From the NCBI GenBank assembly GCA_046330135.1, contig JAXLTI010000004.1:496001-560000 (forward strand): a stretch of 64,000 nt of DNA, given 5' to 3'. The translations under genes were made by a program, and so were the position numbers. Positions within the stretch are counted from its first letter, which is position 1. The number at the start of each line of letters is the position of its first letter. Shown piece by piece: positions 39,852 to 50,200 of this stretch. The notes under the pieces are model-generated. The model was not told the origin of the DNA. It did no database searches and saw nothing but the letters and a program-made list of their open reading frames with translations. Origin of the DNA: CAYYFX01 sp046330135 (GTDB taxonomy: Bacteria; ARS69).

Positions 39852-41684
39852 TCATCCTCCCGCCGCTTTCCGCCGCGCTTGGCTCAACAGCTCCATCCCT
39901 TTCTTCATCGTGGTGTTCGACGGGTCGATGGCGCGCGCCCGCTCGAATGCCTTCTGCGCCGCGTCCCAGTCCTGGAGACCCAGCTCCGCGTTGCCCAGCC
40001 CGGCCCAGCCGTCCGCGTTCCCGGGCTCCGCCTTCGTGGCCGCCTCGTAGGCCCGCGCGGCCGCGCGGTAGTCCGCCGAACGTATACTGCAGAAGCCCAT
40101 CCCCCGCAGCGCCTTCGCGTTCGCCGGCTCCGCCTCCAAGACGACCTTGTACTGGGCAGCAGCCGCACTGACCGAATCGCTGACCGCCAGGGCTTGCGCC
40201 AGGAGCAGGCGCCCCGACGTGAGAGCAGGCGCCAGCTCCGTGGCCCGCCGGAAGGCCGGGATCGCGTCGCTCACGCGCTTCGCCTGGTAGTACGCGATGC
40301 CGAGATTCAGGTGGTACAGGGGCGTGTCCGGGCTTTCTCGCGCCGCCTTTTCGAGCGACGCGATCGCCGAATCCGGCCGGCCCGCCGAGAGATCCAGCAG
40401 ACCTCGCTGATAGCGGGCGTCCGCCAGATCGGGCGCGAGCGCGAGCGCTCGGTCCAGGGAGCGCCGGGCGTCGTCGATCTGCTTCGCCTCCGCCTGGACG
40501 CCGGCGAGCGCCACGAAGTCCTCGGCCTTCCAAGGCAGCGTGTCCGGGAGCGCGACGAAGGCGGCGGCCGCCTCCGCGCGCGCGGCGCGGTCCGTGCCGC
40601 GCAGGCCGGCGCGGGCCAGCACGAAGCGGACGTCGGTTCGCGTGCTGTCGCGGGCCACCGCGGCCCTCGCCGCTTCCGCCGCCGGCGCGAACTGGCCCAG
40701 CTCCAGATAGGACTCGGCGAGGCGCACCCGCGCGTCGACGTCGTCGGGACGGGCGTCGAGATACCGGAGGTAGATCCGAGCGGCCTTCTCGTGCTGCTTC
40801 GCGAGGCGATAGACGTCCGCCAGGTCGCGCAGCGCCGGCGCATACGTGGAGTCCACGTCGAGCGCTCGGACGAAGCGGTCGCGCGCGTCCGTGTAGCGCT
40901 GCACGCGCTGGTAGAGGCGCCCGAGCCCGTCCAGCATCGGCGCCGTCGGCGTCATGCCGGGCGCCGCGAGCACCTGCTCGTACGCGTCGATCGCCATCAT
41001 CGGGGCGTTCTTCTTCTCGTAGATCTGCGCGACCAGCGCGCCGTGCTCGGGATCGGCAGCATCGAGGTGGAGCGTGATCAGCGCCTCCCGCTCGGCGCCC
41101 TGGAGGTCCCCCTCGGCCAAGTGGAGCAGGGCCATCCCGTAGTGGTAGCGATCCTCGCCCTCGGCCACGCCTCGCCGGCTTGCACCCTTCGCGAGCAGGG
41201 CTTTCGCCTCCTCCCGCTTTCCGGCGTCCAGCAACAGCCGCGCCTGTCCGTAGATCCCGTCCCAGAGGTCCCCCTTCGCGGCCACGGCCCGATCGAGCTC
41301 TCTCCCCGCCTCGTCGCGGCGCCCCGCGCGCAACAACAAGAGGCCGAGCCCGGCGCGCGCCTCCGGATAGTCCTTGTCCTGCGCGACACGCGCGGCCAGA
41401 GCTTTCCGATACAGCGCCTCGGCTTGGTCGGTGCGTCCTTCCCGCGCGGCGATCTCGGCCAGCCCGTATTCCGCTTGATCCGCCTTGTAGCCGGCGGCGA
41501 CCGCTTCGTCGAAGCGGGCTCGCGCGTCGCTCCAGCGACCTTCGGCCAGCGCCTTCGTGCCGAGGCGGATCGGATCCTCGTCGAGCCCGTACGTCTTGGT
41601 TTCCGCGCTCGACCGCGTCGCCCCGAGCGCCACGGCCACGAGCACCGCGGCGAGGAGCGGACACCGGGGGCGCGGAGGAATCAC
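39852..41684 (-). CDS. Secreted TPR-repeat protein of the TonB cluster
   Basis: 610 residues with a signal peptide (CPLLAAVLVAVALGATRSSA) followed by some twelve to fifteen tetratricopeptide units from about residue 30 to the end (for example AEYGLAEIAAREGRTDQAEALYRKAL, TPLYHLNLGIAYYQAKRVSDAIPAFRRATEL and WAGLGNAELGLQDWDAAQKAFERARAID). It likely acts as a periplasmic scaffold. GTG start overlaps the PstS-like stop. TPR proteins with TonB, ExbB/D and PstS-like genes form a recurring cluster in Bacteroidota. Confidence 0.8.
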   Translation of the reverse strand: MIPPRPRCPLLAAVLVAVALGATRSSAETKTYGLDEDPIRLGTKALAEGRWSDARARFDEAVAAGYKADQAEYGLAEIAAREGRTDQAEALYRKALAARVAQDKDYPEARAGLGLLLLRAGRRDEAGRELDRAVAAKGDLWDGIYGQARLLLDAGKREEAKALLAKGASRRGVAEGEDRYHYGMALLHLAEGDLQGAEREALITLHLDAADPEHGALVAQIYEKKNAPMMAIDAYEQVLAAPGMTPTAPMLDGLGRLYQRVQRYTDARDRFVRALDVDSTYAPALRDLADVYRLAKQHEKAARIYLRYLDARPDDVDARVRLAESYLELGQFAPAAEAARAAVARDSTRTDVRFVLARAGLRGTDRAARAEAAAAFVALPDTLPWKAEDFVALAGVQAEAKQIDDARRSLDRALALAPDLADARYQRGLLDLSAGRPDSAIASLEKAARESPDTPLYHLNLGIAYYQAKRVSDAIPAFRRATELAPALTSGRLLLAQALAVSDSVSAAAAQYKVVLEAEPANAKALRGMGFCSIRSADYRAAARAYEAATKAEPGNADGWAGLGNAELGLQDWDAAQKAFERARAIDPSNTTMKKGMELLSQARRKAAGG

Positions 41685-42655
41685 GGTTGCTTCGCCTCGG
41701 CGCTTCCGATCGGGTTGGTGGTCAGGAAGATCTGACGCGCGGGACGGCGGGCGGGCAGGAACCCCGCGCGCTCGATCTGGCGCTGTCCGCGGTCGCTGGT
41801 CAACTGGGTGAGGAACATCGCGCCGAACGCGCGTCCTCCGGGAAGGCACGCCGCGTAGAGATAGTGGATGAACGGATACACGCCGCCCGCGACGTCCGCG
41901 TCCGTGGGTCGAAGCGGCGCGCTGCCGTCCGACGGCAGCAGCCCCACGACGAGAGTGTCGAGCGGCGGAGCGAGGCTGAGCGTGCTCGCGACGCCCACCG
42001 CCAGGGAATCCGCGCGCACCGCCTCGAGCACCGCCGCGTCGTCCTCGAGGAACACGAGTCGGTCGCCGGACTCCCCGTCCGCGGGCACGCCGAGGCGCTC
42101 GGCGAACTGATCCCACAGCCCGGACTTCGGATCGGGCGCGTACAAGCGTTCGGGCGCGCGGTCCGCGGACGGGACAACCTCGTCCCGCGCCAGCGCGCGC
42201 AGTCGATCCAAGGCCACGCCGGCGATGCGCGACTCCTCGCCGCGGATGACGGCGACGGCGCCGAGCGCGACCGGGAAGCACGGTGCGGTGTCGCCGTGCG
42301 CGGAGCGGAAGAGCTCCTGCTCATCCCTCGTGAGCGCCCGGAGCAGGAGCGCCACGTCCGAGTGGCCGCGAAGCAGGGACTCGAGCGCGTCCGTAGTTCC
42401 GCCGCCATCCACGCGAAGGTCCACATCGGGATAGGCGCGCGCGTACTTCGCGGCGACGCCGCGGATCAGCTCCGGCGCCAGCTCGCCTCCCGCCACCACC
42501 AGCGCGCGCATCTCGGCGCGTTTGCGTGCGGAGGGGAAGCCGAGAATGTGGCGCCACTCCCCACCGAAGCGCGTGCACAGCAGCACCGCGATCACCGCGA
42601 CGTACACGAGCACGCGCACCAGCACCCACGGAGGCCGAACGAAAGGTCGCGTCAT
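41681..42655 (-). CDS. PstS-like periplasmic binding protein
   Basis: 324 residues with a hydrophobic N-terminal anchor (VLVRVLVYVAVIAVLLC) and a type II periplasmic-binding domain of the PstS kind: LVVAGGELAPELIRGVAAKYARAYPDVDLRVDGGGTTDALESLL, then ALGAVAVIRGEESRIAGV, and late VYPFIHYLYAACLPGG. The oxyanion-binding residues are not certain. No Pst permease follows, so it probably serves the TonB/ExbBD machinery or an unknown signal. ATG 42655 lies 63 bases from the divergent GH144-like gene. Confidence 0.75.
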   Translation of the reverse strand: MTRPFVRPPWVLVRVLVYVAVIAVLLCTRFGGEWRHILGFPSARKRAEMRALVVAGGELAPELIRGVAAKYARAYPDVDLRVDGGGTTDALESLLRGHSDVALLLRALTRDEQELFRSAHGDTAPCFPVALGAVAVIRGEESRIAGVALDRLRALARDEVVPSADRAPERLYAPDPKSGLWDQFAERLGVPADGESGDRLVFLEDDAAVLEAVRADSLAVGVASTLSLAPPLDTLVVGLLPSDGSAPLRPTDADVAGGVYPFIHYLYAACLPGGRAFGAMFLTQLTSDRGQRQIERAGFLPARRPARQIFLTTNPIGSAEAKQP

Positions 42656-42659
42656 GGAT

Positions 42660-42673
42660 CGAAACCGATTGCC
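42660..42673. promoter_or_regulatory. Candidate LacI-type operator in the divergent PstS/GH144 intergenic region
   Basis: CGAAACCGATTGCC fits TGnAAnCGnTTnCA except at the two outer bases, with the AAnCGnTT core intact. It lies 46 bases upstream of the plus-strand glycosidase start and ends 5 bases upstream of the minus-strand start codon, overlapping the latter gene's leader. The clear operator at 56044-56059 has the same core, consistent with a single LacI regulator. Confidence 0.45.
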
Positions 42674-42718
42674 CTCTCTGTCCGGAACCCTAGAATGAGC
42701 CATCCACGTTCGCCTCGG

Positions 42719-44200
42719 ATGGCTATGTCGGAAAGGGTCGCCGGGTCTCGCGCGCTGGGAGGGCGGCTGGGAACCGTGATCCTGGTCGCGCTTTCAGTCG
42801 CGGCCTGCCGGCCCGCTGCTTCTTCTTCCACGCCGGGGACCTCTTCGATGAATGCGAAGGGGGAATGGACCCACGAAACCGCGTTCCTCGACGCGGTGCA
42901 AGAGCGCACTTTCCGGTACTTCTGGGACCTGGCGGACCTCCAGACCCGGCTGACCCCGGACCGGTGGCCCACTCCGTCCTTCGCCAGCATCAGCGCCACC
43001 GGGTTCGGGCTCACCGCCTACCCGATCGGGGTGGAGCACGGTTGGATCTCCCGGGAAGCCGCCTGCCGGCGCGTGCTGGACACGCTGCGCTTCGCCTGGA
43101 TGGCGCCGCAGGACTCCACGCCGGCCGCCACCGGCTACCACGGGTTCTTCTACCACTTCCTGGATCCGAAGACCGGACGGCGCTTCCAGGACGTGGAGCT
43201 CTCCACCATGGATACCGCCCTCTTCCTCGCGGGGGTCCTCTTCTGCCAATCGTACTTCGATCGGCCCGTAGCCGAAGAAGACAGCGTCCGTGCGCTCGCG
43301 GACTCCCTGTACACCCGCGCGGACTGGCAGTGGTGCTCGCCGCGCCCGCCCGCGGTGGGCCACGGGTGGACCCCCGAGGAGAAGTTCCTGCCGTGGGACT
43401 GGGGCGGGTACAACGAGGCGATGATCCTGTACATCCTCGCGCTCGGGTCCCCCACCCACCCTGCGCCGCCGGAGGCGTGGGCCGCTTGGACGAAGGGCTA
43501 CCAGTGGGGGAGCTTCTACGGCCAGGAGCACGTCGGCTTCGCTCCGATCTTCGGGCACCAGTACACGCAGGTGTGGATCGATCTTCGCGGAATCCAGGAC
43601 GACGTGATGCGCGCGCACGGCATCGACTACTTCGAGAACTCGCGTCGGGCGGTGCTCGCGCAGCAAGCCTACGCGATCGAGAATCCGGGACGTTGGTCCG
43701 GCTACGGGTCGCGGCTCTGGGGAATGTCCGCCTGCGACGGGCCGGTGGACGGCACGTTCGGCGTTGAGGGCGTCAGGCGCGAGTTCCACTCCTACTGGGC
43801 CCGCGGGGCCTCGTTCAACCGGGTGAGCGACGACGGCACCCTTTCACCGTCCGCCGTGGCCGGGTCGATCGTCTTCGCCCCCGAGATCGTGATCCCGACG
43901 CTGGTGTCGATGCGCGACGCGTACGGGGAGCGGATCTGGTCGACCTACGGGTTCCTCGACGCGATGAACCCGACCTGCAAGCCCCCGGTTCCGGTGCAGT
44001 TCGGGAAGGTCGATTCCACCCTCGGTTGGTTCGACACGGATTACCTCGGCATCGATCAGGGCCCGATCCTCGCGATGATCGAGAACGCCCGCACCGGGCT
44101 CGTGTGGCGGACGATGCAGCGCAATCCGCACGTCGTTCGCGGCCTGCGCCGAGCCGGCTTCACGGGGGGCTGGCTGGACGGCGTCGCGGGGAAGCCGTGA
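42719..44200 (+). CDS. Glucoamylase-fold lipoprotein, GH144-like beta-1,2-glucanase candidate
   Basis: About 493 residues with a lipobox ending SVAAC (Cys30). The mature protein matches the Glycoamylase (PF10091) group, the alpha/alpha6 barrel that includes GH144 endo-beta-1,2-glucanases: FLDAVQERTFRYFWDLAD, TGFGLTAYPIGVEHGWISRE, TGYHGFFYHFLD, LPWDWGGYNEAMILYILALGS, FAPIFGHQYTQVWIDLRGIQD and a closing YLGIDQGPILAMIENARTG. The acidic residues in these blocks are candidate catalytic groups. Exported and lipid-anchored, it would cut glucan outside the inner membrane. The start is ambiguous among three nearby ATGs (42695, 42719, 42725). It heads an operon with an ABC importer. Confidence 0.72.
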   Translation: MAMSERVAGSRALGGRLGTVILVALSVAACRPAASSSTPGTSSMNAKGEWTHETAFLDAVQERTFRYFWDLADLQTRLTPDRWPTPSFASISATGFGLTAYPIGVEHGWISREAACRRVLDTLRFAWMAPQDSTPAATGYHGFFYHFLDPKTGRRFQDVELSTMDTALFLAGVLFCQSYFDRPVAEEDSVRALADSLYTRADWQWCSPRPPAVGHGWTPEEKFLPWDWGGYNEAMILYILALGSPTHPAPPEAWAAWTKGYQWGSFYGQEHVGFAPIFGHQYTQVWIDLRGIQDDVMRAHGIDYFENSRRAVLAQQAYAIENPGRWSGYGSRLWGMSACDGPVDGTFGVEGVRREFHSYWARGASFNRVSDDGTLSPSAVAGSIVFAPEIVIPTLVSMRDAYGERIWSTYGFLDAMNPTCKPPVPVQFGKVDSTLGWFDTDYLGIDQGPILAMIENARTGLVWRTMQRNPHVVRGLRRAGFTGGWLDGVAGKP

Positions 44201-45525
44201 GGCGGCCGCGGTGCAGCTTCGAAGCCGCATCGATCGTCGTCGGCTGCCTCGCCTGCGTCGCCGTCGGCGCGGTGAGCGGGTGCGGACCTGCCGGAGGCGC
44301 GCCGTCCGAGGCGATCCGCTTCTGGGCGATGGGTCGCGAAGGCGAAGTGGTCCAGGAGCTGGTGCGGGACTTCGAGCGCGAGAATCCCGGCATTCGCGTG
44401 GAGGTGCAGCAGATTCCCTGGTCCGCGGCGCACGAGAAGCTGCTCACCGCCTTCGTCGGCCGCTCCACGCCGGACCTCGCCCAGCTCGGCAACACGTGGG
44501 TCGCGGAGTTCGTGGCGCTCGGTGCGCTCGAGCCGCTTCACTCGCGGATCGCCTCGGCCGAGCCGATCGATCGCGGCGCGTTCTTCGCGGGCGTCTGGGA
44601 CACGAACGTCATCGACGGCGAGCCGTACGGCGTGCCGTGGTACGTGGACACGCGTCTGATGTTCTACCGGAAGGATCTCCTGGCGCGTGCCGGCTTCACG
44701 ACGATGCCGACGAACTGGAGCGGCTGGCGCGCCGCCATGGACGCCGTGAAGAAGCTCGGCGGCGCGAATCGCTACGCGGTGTTCTTCCCGGTGAACGAGT
44801 GGGAGCAGCCGATCATCTTCGGCCTGCAGGCGGGGTCGACGCTCCTTGCGGACCACGACACGCGCGGCGCGTTCTCGCAGCCGGAATTCGCGCGCGCCTT
44901 CCGCTGGTATCTCGACGTCTTCGCGAACCATCTCTCGCCGCCCGTGGCCAGCAACGACATCGCGAACCTCTACCAGGAGTTCTCACGCGGCTACTTCGCC
45001 ATGTACGTCACCGGGCCCTGGAACCTCGGCGAGTTCCGTCGACGTCTGCCGCCGGAGCTTGCGGACTCGTGGGCCACGGCGCCGCTGCCCGGTCCGGATG
45101 ATCGCCTTCCGGGCGTGTCGATGGCGGGCGGATCGAGCCTCGTGCTCTTCCATCACTCGCGCCGCCAGGACGACGCGTGGAAGCTCGTGCGCTATCTCTC
45201 TCGCGCGGACGTCCAACTCCGCTTCTACCAGCTCTCCGGCGATCTCCCCGCGCGCGTGGCCGCGTGGGACGACTCCTCGCTGGCCGGCGACACGCAGGCG
45301 CGCGCGTTCCGCCAGCAGCTGGAGCACGTGACGCCGCTCCCGCGCGTGCCCGAATGGGAGGAGATCGCGTCGCGGGTGCGGGAGCGCGCGGAGCTGGCCA
45401 TCCGCGGCGGCGCCAGCGCGGAGCAGGCGCTCGATCTCCTGGACAAGGACGTCGCGGGCATCCTGGAGAAGCGTCGCTGGCTGCTCGAGCGCGGTCGGCT
45501 GCACGCGTCCGGGGGAACGTCGTGA
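44197..45525 (+). CDS. Sugar ABC transporter substrate-binding lipoprotein
   Basis: 442 residues. A hydrophobic leader ending VSGC (Cys29) predicts lipidation, followed by an SBP_bac_1-type domain: IRFWAMGREGEVVQELVRDFERENPGI, YVDTRLMFYRKDLLARAGF, TGPWNLGEFRR and a MAGGSSLVLFHHS strand. CUT1 sugar-binding proteins capture oligosaccharides in the periplasm. GTG start overlaps the GH144-like stop, so production is coupled to that enzyme. Confidence 0.9.
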   Translation: MRRPRCSFEAASIVVGCLACVAVGAVSGCGPAGGAPSEAIRFWAMGREGEVVQELVRDFERENPGIRVEVQQIPWSAAHEKLLTAFVGRSTPDLAQLGNTWVAEFVALGALEPLHSRIASAEPIDRGAFFAGVWDTNVIDGEPYGVPWYVDTRLMFYRKDLLARAGFTTMPTNWSGWRAAMDAVKKLGGANRYAVFFPVNEWEQPIIFGLQAGSTLLADHDTRGAFSQPEFARAFRWYLDVFANHLSPPVASNDIANLYQEFSRGYFAMYVTGPWNLGEFRRRLPPELADSWATAPLPGPDDRLPGVSMAGGSSLVLFHHSRRQDDAWKLVRYLSRADVQLRFYQLSGDLPARVAAWDDSSLAGDTQARAFRQQLEHVTPLPRVPEWEEIASRVRERAELAIRGGASAEQALDLLDKDVAGILEKRRWLLERGRLHASGGTS

Positions 45526-46412
45526 AGGGCGGGCTCGAGGGTCGTCAGGCGCGCGCGGCCGGGTGGTTCCTCGCCCCGGCGCTCGGGCTGCTCGGTGCCT
45601 TCTTCGTGCTTCCCGTGCTCGCGGGCTTCTTCTTCAGCCTCACGGACTTCGACATCTACGCGCTCGGCTCGCTCTCCACGGTGCGCTTCGTGGGTTTCGC
45701 GAACTACTCGAACCTGCTGACGAGCCCCGCCTTCTGGAAGGCGGTCCGCAACACGCTCTACTTCGTGGTGGCCGGGGGTCCCTTGACCGTGGCGCTCGCG
45801 CTCGGCATCGCGGTGCTCGTGAACGAGCGGCTCGTTCGCTTCAAGGGTCTCTTCCGCACGATCTACTTCGCACCGGTCGTGACCACGCTGGTGGCGGTCG
45901 CGATCGTCTGGCGCTACCTGTATCACCCGCGGTACGGACTGCTGAACGCCGCGATCGGCGCGTTCGGCGGCGCCCCCATCGATTGGCTCGGCGATCCGCA
46001 TTGGGCGATGCCCGGCATCATCCTCCTCGCGACGTGGAAGAACTTCGGCTACGACATGCTGATCTTCATCGCGGGTCTGCAGAGCATTCCGCAGGAGCTG
46101 TACGAGGCGGCGGCGGTGGACGGCGCCGGACGCTGGCGACGCTTTGCGCACGTGACCGTGCCGGGGCTCGCGCCCGTGCTGCTCTTCATCGGCGTGACCA
46201 CGATGATCGGCTACTTCCAGATGTTCGCCGAGCCGTACGTGATGACGCAGGGGGGACCGCTCGGCAGCACGCGAAGCGTCGTGCTGTTGATGTACGAGGA
46301 GGGCTTCCGCTGGTGGCGGATGGGCCTCGCCTCCACGATCGCCGTGCTGCTGTTCGTGATGGCGCTCGTGGGGACGCTCGTGCAGGTGAAGCTCCAGACG
46401 GAGAGACGTTGA
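45522..46412 (+). CDS. Sugar ABC transporter permease, MalF/UgpA type
   Basis: 296 residues with six transmembrane helices. The cytoplasmic EAA loop is ELYEAAAVDGAGRWRRFAHVTVPGL, which contacts the ATPase. Start GTG overlaps the binding-protein stop. No gene for an ATP-binding subunit is nearby; as in other CUT1 systems, a shared MsmK/UgpC-like ATPase elsewhere could power it. The N-terminus (AGWFLAPALGLLGAFFVLPVL) is typical of the UgpA/MalF group. Confidence 0.92.
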   Translation: MKGGLEGRQARAAGWFLAPALGLLGAFFVLPVLAGFFFSLTDFDIYALGSLSTVRFVGFANYSNLLTSPAFWKAVRNTLYFVVAGGPLTVALALGIAVLVNERLVRFKGLFRTIYFAPVVTTLVAVAIVWRYLYHPRYGLLNAAIGAFGGAPIDWLGDPHWAMPGIILLATWKNFGYDMLIFIAGLQSIPQELYEAAAVDGAGRWRRFAHVTVPGLAPVLLFIGVTTMIGYFQMFAEPYVMTQGGPLGSTRSVVLLMYEEGFRWWRMGLASTIAVLLFVMALVGTLVQVKLQTERR

Positions 46413-47233
46413 TGCGCGGGGCCGGGCGGTCAATCGCGCTGCACGCGGCGCTCTTGGCGGGAGCGTTCCTCACGCTCACGCCGCTCGTGTGGATGGTGTC
46501 GGCGTCGTTCATGGCGCCGGGCGAAGCGAATGCGTTCCCGCCGCCGTTCCTGCCGCGTCGCCCTACGTTCGAGCAGTACATCGCGCTGTTCGCGCGTCTC
46601 TCGCTCGCACGGAACTTCCTCAACAGCGCGATCGTCACGATCGGCGCCACGGTGGGCTCCGTCTTCATCAACGGCCTGGCCGGCTACGCCTTCGCCAAGC
46701 TCCGCTTCCGCGGACGCGATCCGCTCTTCCGGAGCCTCACGCTGGCCCTCATCATTCCGGCGCAGGTGGCGATGCTCCCGCTCTTCCTCCTGCTGCGCGA
46801 GATGGGGCTCGTGAACACGTACGTGGGCGTGATGATCCCGTACCTCGCCACCGTGTTCGGGATCTTCCTCGTCCGCCAGTACGCGCTCGCCATCCCGGAC
46901 GATCTCCTGGACTCCGCCCGCGTGGACGGCGCGAGCGAGCTGCGCATCTTCTGGACCGTCGTGGTGCCGGTGATCCGTCCGATCCTCGTCACGCTGGCCA
47001 CGTTCACGTTCCTCTCCGCGTGGAACGACTTCCTGTGGCCGCTGGTGGTGCTCTCGGACGGCGCGAAGTACACGCTGCCTGTGGCGCTCGCGAGCCTCGT
47101 GGGCGAGCACGTGCAGGACACGGAGCTGATGATGGCGGGCTCGGTGGTCACGGTGCTGCCCGCGCTGTTCGTCTTCCTGATCTTCCAGCGGAGCTACGTG
47201 CGCGGGATTCTCGCAGGAAGCGTGAAGGGCTGA
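46412..47233 (+). CDS. Sugar ABC transporter permease, MalG/UgpE type
   Basis: 273 residues, the partner of the permease before it: a first helix, then SASFMAPGEANAFPPPFLP, and the EAA-like loop LDSARVDGASELRIFWTVVVPVIRPI, which contacts the ATPase. The SAWNDFLWPLVVL segment is typical of the MalG/UgpE group. It starts on the last base of the previous stop codon (TGATG), so translation is coupled. Confidence 0.92.
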   Translation: MRGAGRSIALHAALLAGAFLTLTPLVWMVSASFMAPGEANAFPPPFLPRRPTFEQYIALFARLSLARNFLNSAIVTIGATVGSVFINGLAGYAFAKLRFRGRDPLFRSLTLALIIPAQVAMLPLFLLLREMGLVNTYVGVMIPYLATVFGIFLVRQYALAIPDDLLDSARVDGASELRIFWTVVVPVIRPILVTLATFTFLSAWNDFLWPLVVLSDGAKYTLPVALASLVGEHVQDTELMMAGSVVTVLPALFVFLIFQRSYVRGILAGSVKG

Positions 47234-47236
47234 GCG

Positions 47237-50200
47237 ATGCGAGTGCGAGCGATGGCGCTGCGGGCGAGGCGGTGGCCGGCGATCGCGCTCTCGGCGGCGG
47301 CGCTCACAGCGCCAGGGGGCTCGGCGCCCGTCACGGCGTTCGCGGCTGCGGCGACGAAGACCCCGGCCACCGTGCTCGTGGACGACTTCGAGGACCCGAG
47401 CGCGTGGTCGGCGCATCCGGCGGACGGCGTCTCCCTGGCGATCGGCGGGGACGCGGGCGTCCACGGCCGCGCGTTGAAGCTCGACTTCGGCTTCACGGGC
47501 GGCGGCTACGCGGTGGCGCGCAAGGCCGTCGCGCTCGACCTTCCCGAGAACTGGGAATTCCGGTTCCGCGTGAAGGGGCAGTGTCTACCGAACCACCTCG
47601 AGTTCAAGCTGATCGACTCCAGCGGGGAGAACGTCTGGTGGTCGGTGCGGCGCGACTTCCGGTTCCCGACGGACTGGACCCCGTTCACGGTCAAGAAGCG
47701 CCAGGTGAGCTTCGCCTGGGGGCCGCTCGGGGGCGGAGAAATCCGCCACGTCGCGGCGATCGAGATCGTGGTCACCGCCGGGAAGGGCGGCAAGGGGACC
47801 GTCTCGATCGACGACCTGGAGTTGATCCCGCTTCCGCCGCCCGGCACGCGCCTCCCGGCGCCGGTGATCACGGCGTCGTCGGCGCGGCCGGGTCATGCCG
47901 CGAGTGCCGCCTTCGACGGCGATCCGAGCACGACGTGGTCGCCCGGTCCTGCGGACGCAGGCGCGTGGATTGCTCTGGACCTCGGTGGGCCCCACGAGTA
48001 CGGCGGCCTCGCCCTCGACTGGGCGCCGGGTCGCGGCGCGCGGGGGTATGTCGTCGAGGCGGACGACGGGGAGGGCTGGCGAGAGCTGCGCGCCGTCACG
48101 GGCGGGAACGGGGGCCGCGACTACCTGTCCCTGCCGGACGGCGAGTCCCGACGGCTTCGCTTGCGCCTCACGGATTTCGACCGGGACGCCGGCCTTCGCG
48201 AGATCCGGGTCGAGCCGGTCGAGTGGTCGTCGACGCGCGAGCAGTTCTTCGCGGCGATCGCCGCCGACGCGCCGCGCGGCTCTTACCCGCGGGGGATCTC
48301 CGGAGAACAGTCGTACTGGACGGTCGTAGGCACGGACGGTGGCGGGGGCGAGGCCCTCTTGAGCGAGGACGGCGCGCTGGAGGTGGGGAAGAACGGCTTC
48401 TCGCTGGAGCCCTTCCTCCGGCTGGAGGGACGGCTCGTGACCTGGGCGGATGTCCGGAGCGAGCAGGCTCTTCAAGAGAACGCGTACCCGCTACCCCGCG
48501 TGACGTGGCACGGCGCGCCGGTCGAGTTGACCGTGCGCGCGTTCGCTGCGGGCGATTCGTCGTCTCCCTGGCCCCCGCTCCTGGCGAGCTACACGGTCGC
48601 GAACACCGGCGAACGCGTTCGCCGCGTGACGTTGTACGTCGCGATTCGCCCGTTCCAGGTCGACCCGCCGACCCAGTTCCTCAACAATCCCGGCGGCACG
48701 GCGAGGATCGAGAACATCTCGCGAGCGGGCGATCTGATCCATGTCAGCGACGGCCCCGACATCCGCACCCTCGTACCCGCCACGGCCTTCGGCGCCACGA
48801 CCTTCGACGGCGGCGACATCGTGTCGGACTGGCTTCGCTGCGGGCGGGTGCCGGAGGGCGAGACCGTGCACGACGACTTCGGCGCGGCGTCCGCAGCGCT
48901 CGCGTACTCGTTCGATCTCGCGCCGGGCGCGGATCGTGAGATCGGTGTGTGCATGGCCTCTCACGCAGGCCTGCCGGTGCCGTCGCAAGCCATGTCCCGG
49001 AGCTGGTACCGCGACGAGTGGGCGACGCGGATGCACGTCGTCGAGATCGACGCGCCCTCCTCCGCCGCGACGGTGGTCGAGTCCCTGCGCAGCCAGCTCG
49101 GATACATCCTCGTGGATCGTCGAGGCCCGGCGCTCCAGCCCGGCGCCCGCTCGTACGCGCGCTCGTGGATCCGGGACGGCGCGCTGACGGCGTCGGCGCT
49201 CTGCAGGCTCGGCCGCGCCGGCGTCGCGCGACAGTTCTTGGAGTGGTACGCGCCGTATCAGTACGAGAACGGCAAGGTGCCGTGCGTCGTGGACTCGCGG
49301 GGCGCGGATCCGGTGCCGGAGCACGACTCGAGCGGAGAGCTCGTCTTCCTCGTGGCCGAGACGTATCGATACGCCGGCGACCGCGCGCTCGCCGAGCGCA
49401 TGTGGCCGCAGGTGCTCCGCGCGGTGGCGTACCTGGACTCGCTCCGCCAGGAGCGCCGGACCGAAGAGTACCGGACGCCCGAGAAGGCGGAGTTCTTCGG
49501 GATTCTCCCGCCGTCCATCAGCCACGAGGGGTACTCCGCGAAGCCCATGCACTCCTACTGGGACGACTTCTTCGCCTATCGCGCGTTCAGGGACGCGGCG
49601 TACCTCGCGGCCGAGCTGGGAAAGACCGACGACCAGGCGCGCCTCGCCGCGTTGCGCGACGAGTTCGGCGCCGACCTCGCCGCGTCGGTCGCGGCGGCGA
49701 TGCGGCGCCACAAGATCGACTACGTTCCGGGGTGCGCGGACCTCGGCGACTTCGATGCCACGTCGACGACGATCGCTCTCTCGCCGACGTCCGCCGCCGA
49801 CCTCCTCCCGCGCGACGCGGTGGAGCGCACGTTCGAGCGCTACTGGCAGTTCTTCCGGGCGCGAGCGGCCGGCGCCTCTTGGGACGCGTTCACGCCGTAC
49901 GAGATCCGGAACATCGGCGCGTTCGTGCGGCTCGGCTGGCGCGAACGAGCCGATTCCCTACTCACGTACTTCCTCGCGGCGCAACGTCCGGAAGGCTGGC
50001 GGCAGTGGCCGGAAGTCGTATGGCGCGATCGCCGCGCGCCGCACTTCCTCGGCGACCTTCCTCACACGTGGGTAGGCTCGGACTACATACGCTCCGTGCT
50101 CGACATGCTGGCGTACCAGCGCGAGAAGGACGACGCGCTCGTGATCGGTGCGGGCATTCCCGCCCGCTGGCTCGCTGCGCCGGGCGTCACCGTCCGTGAT

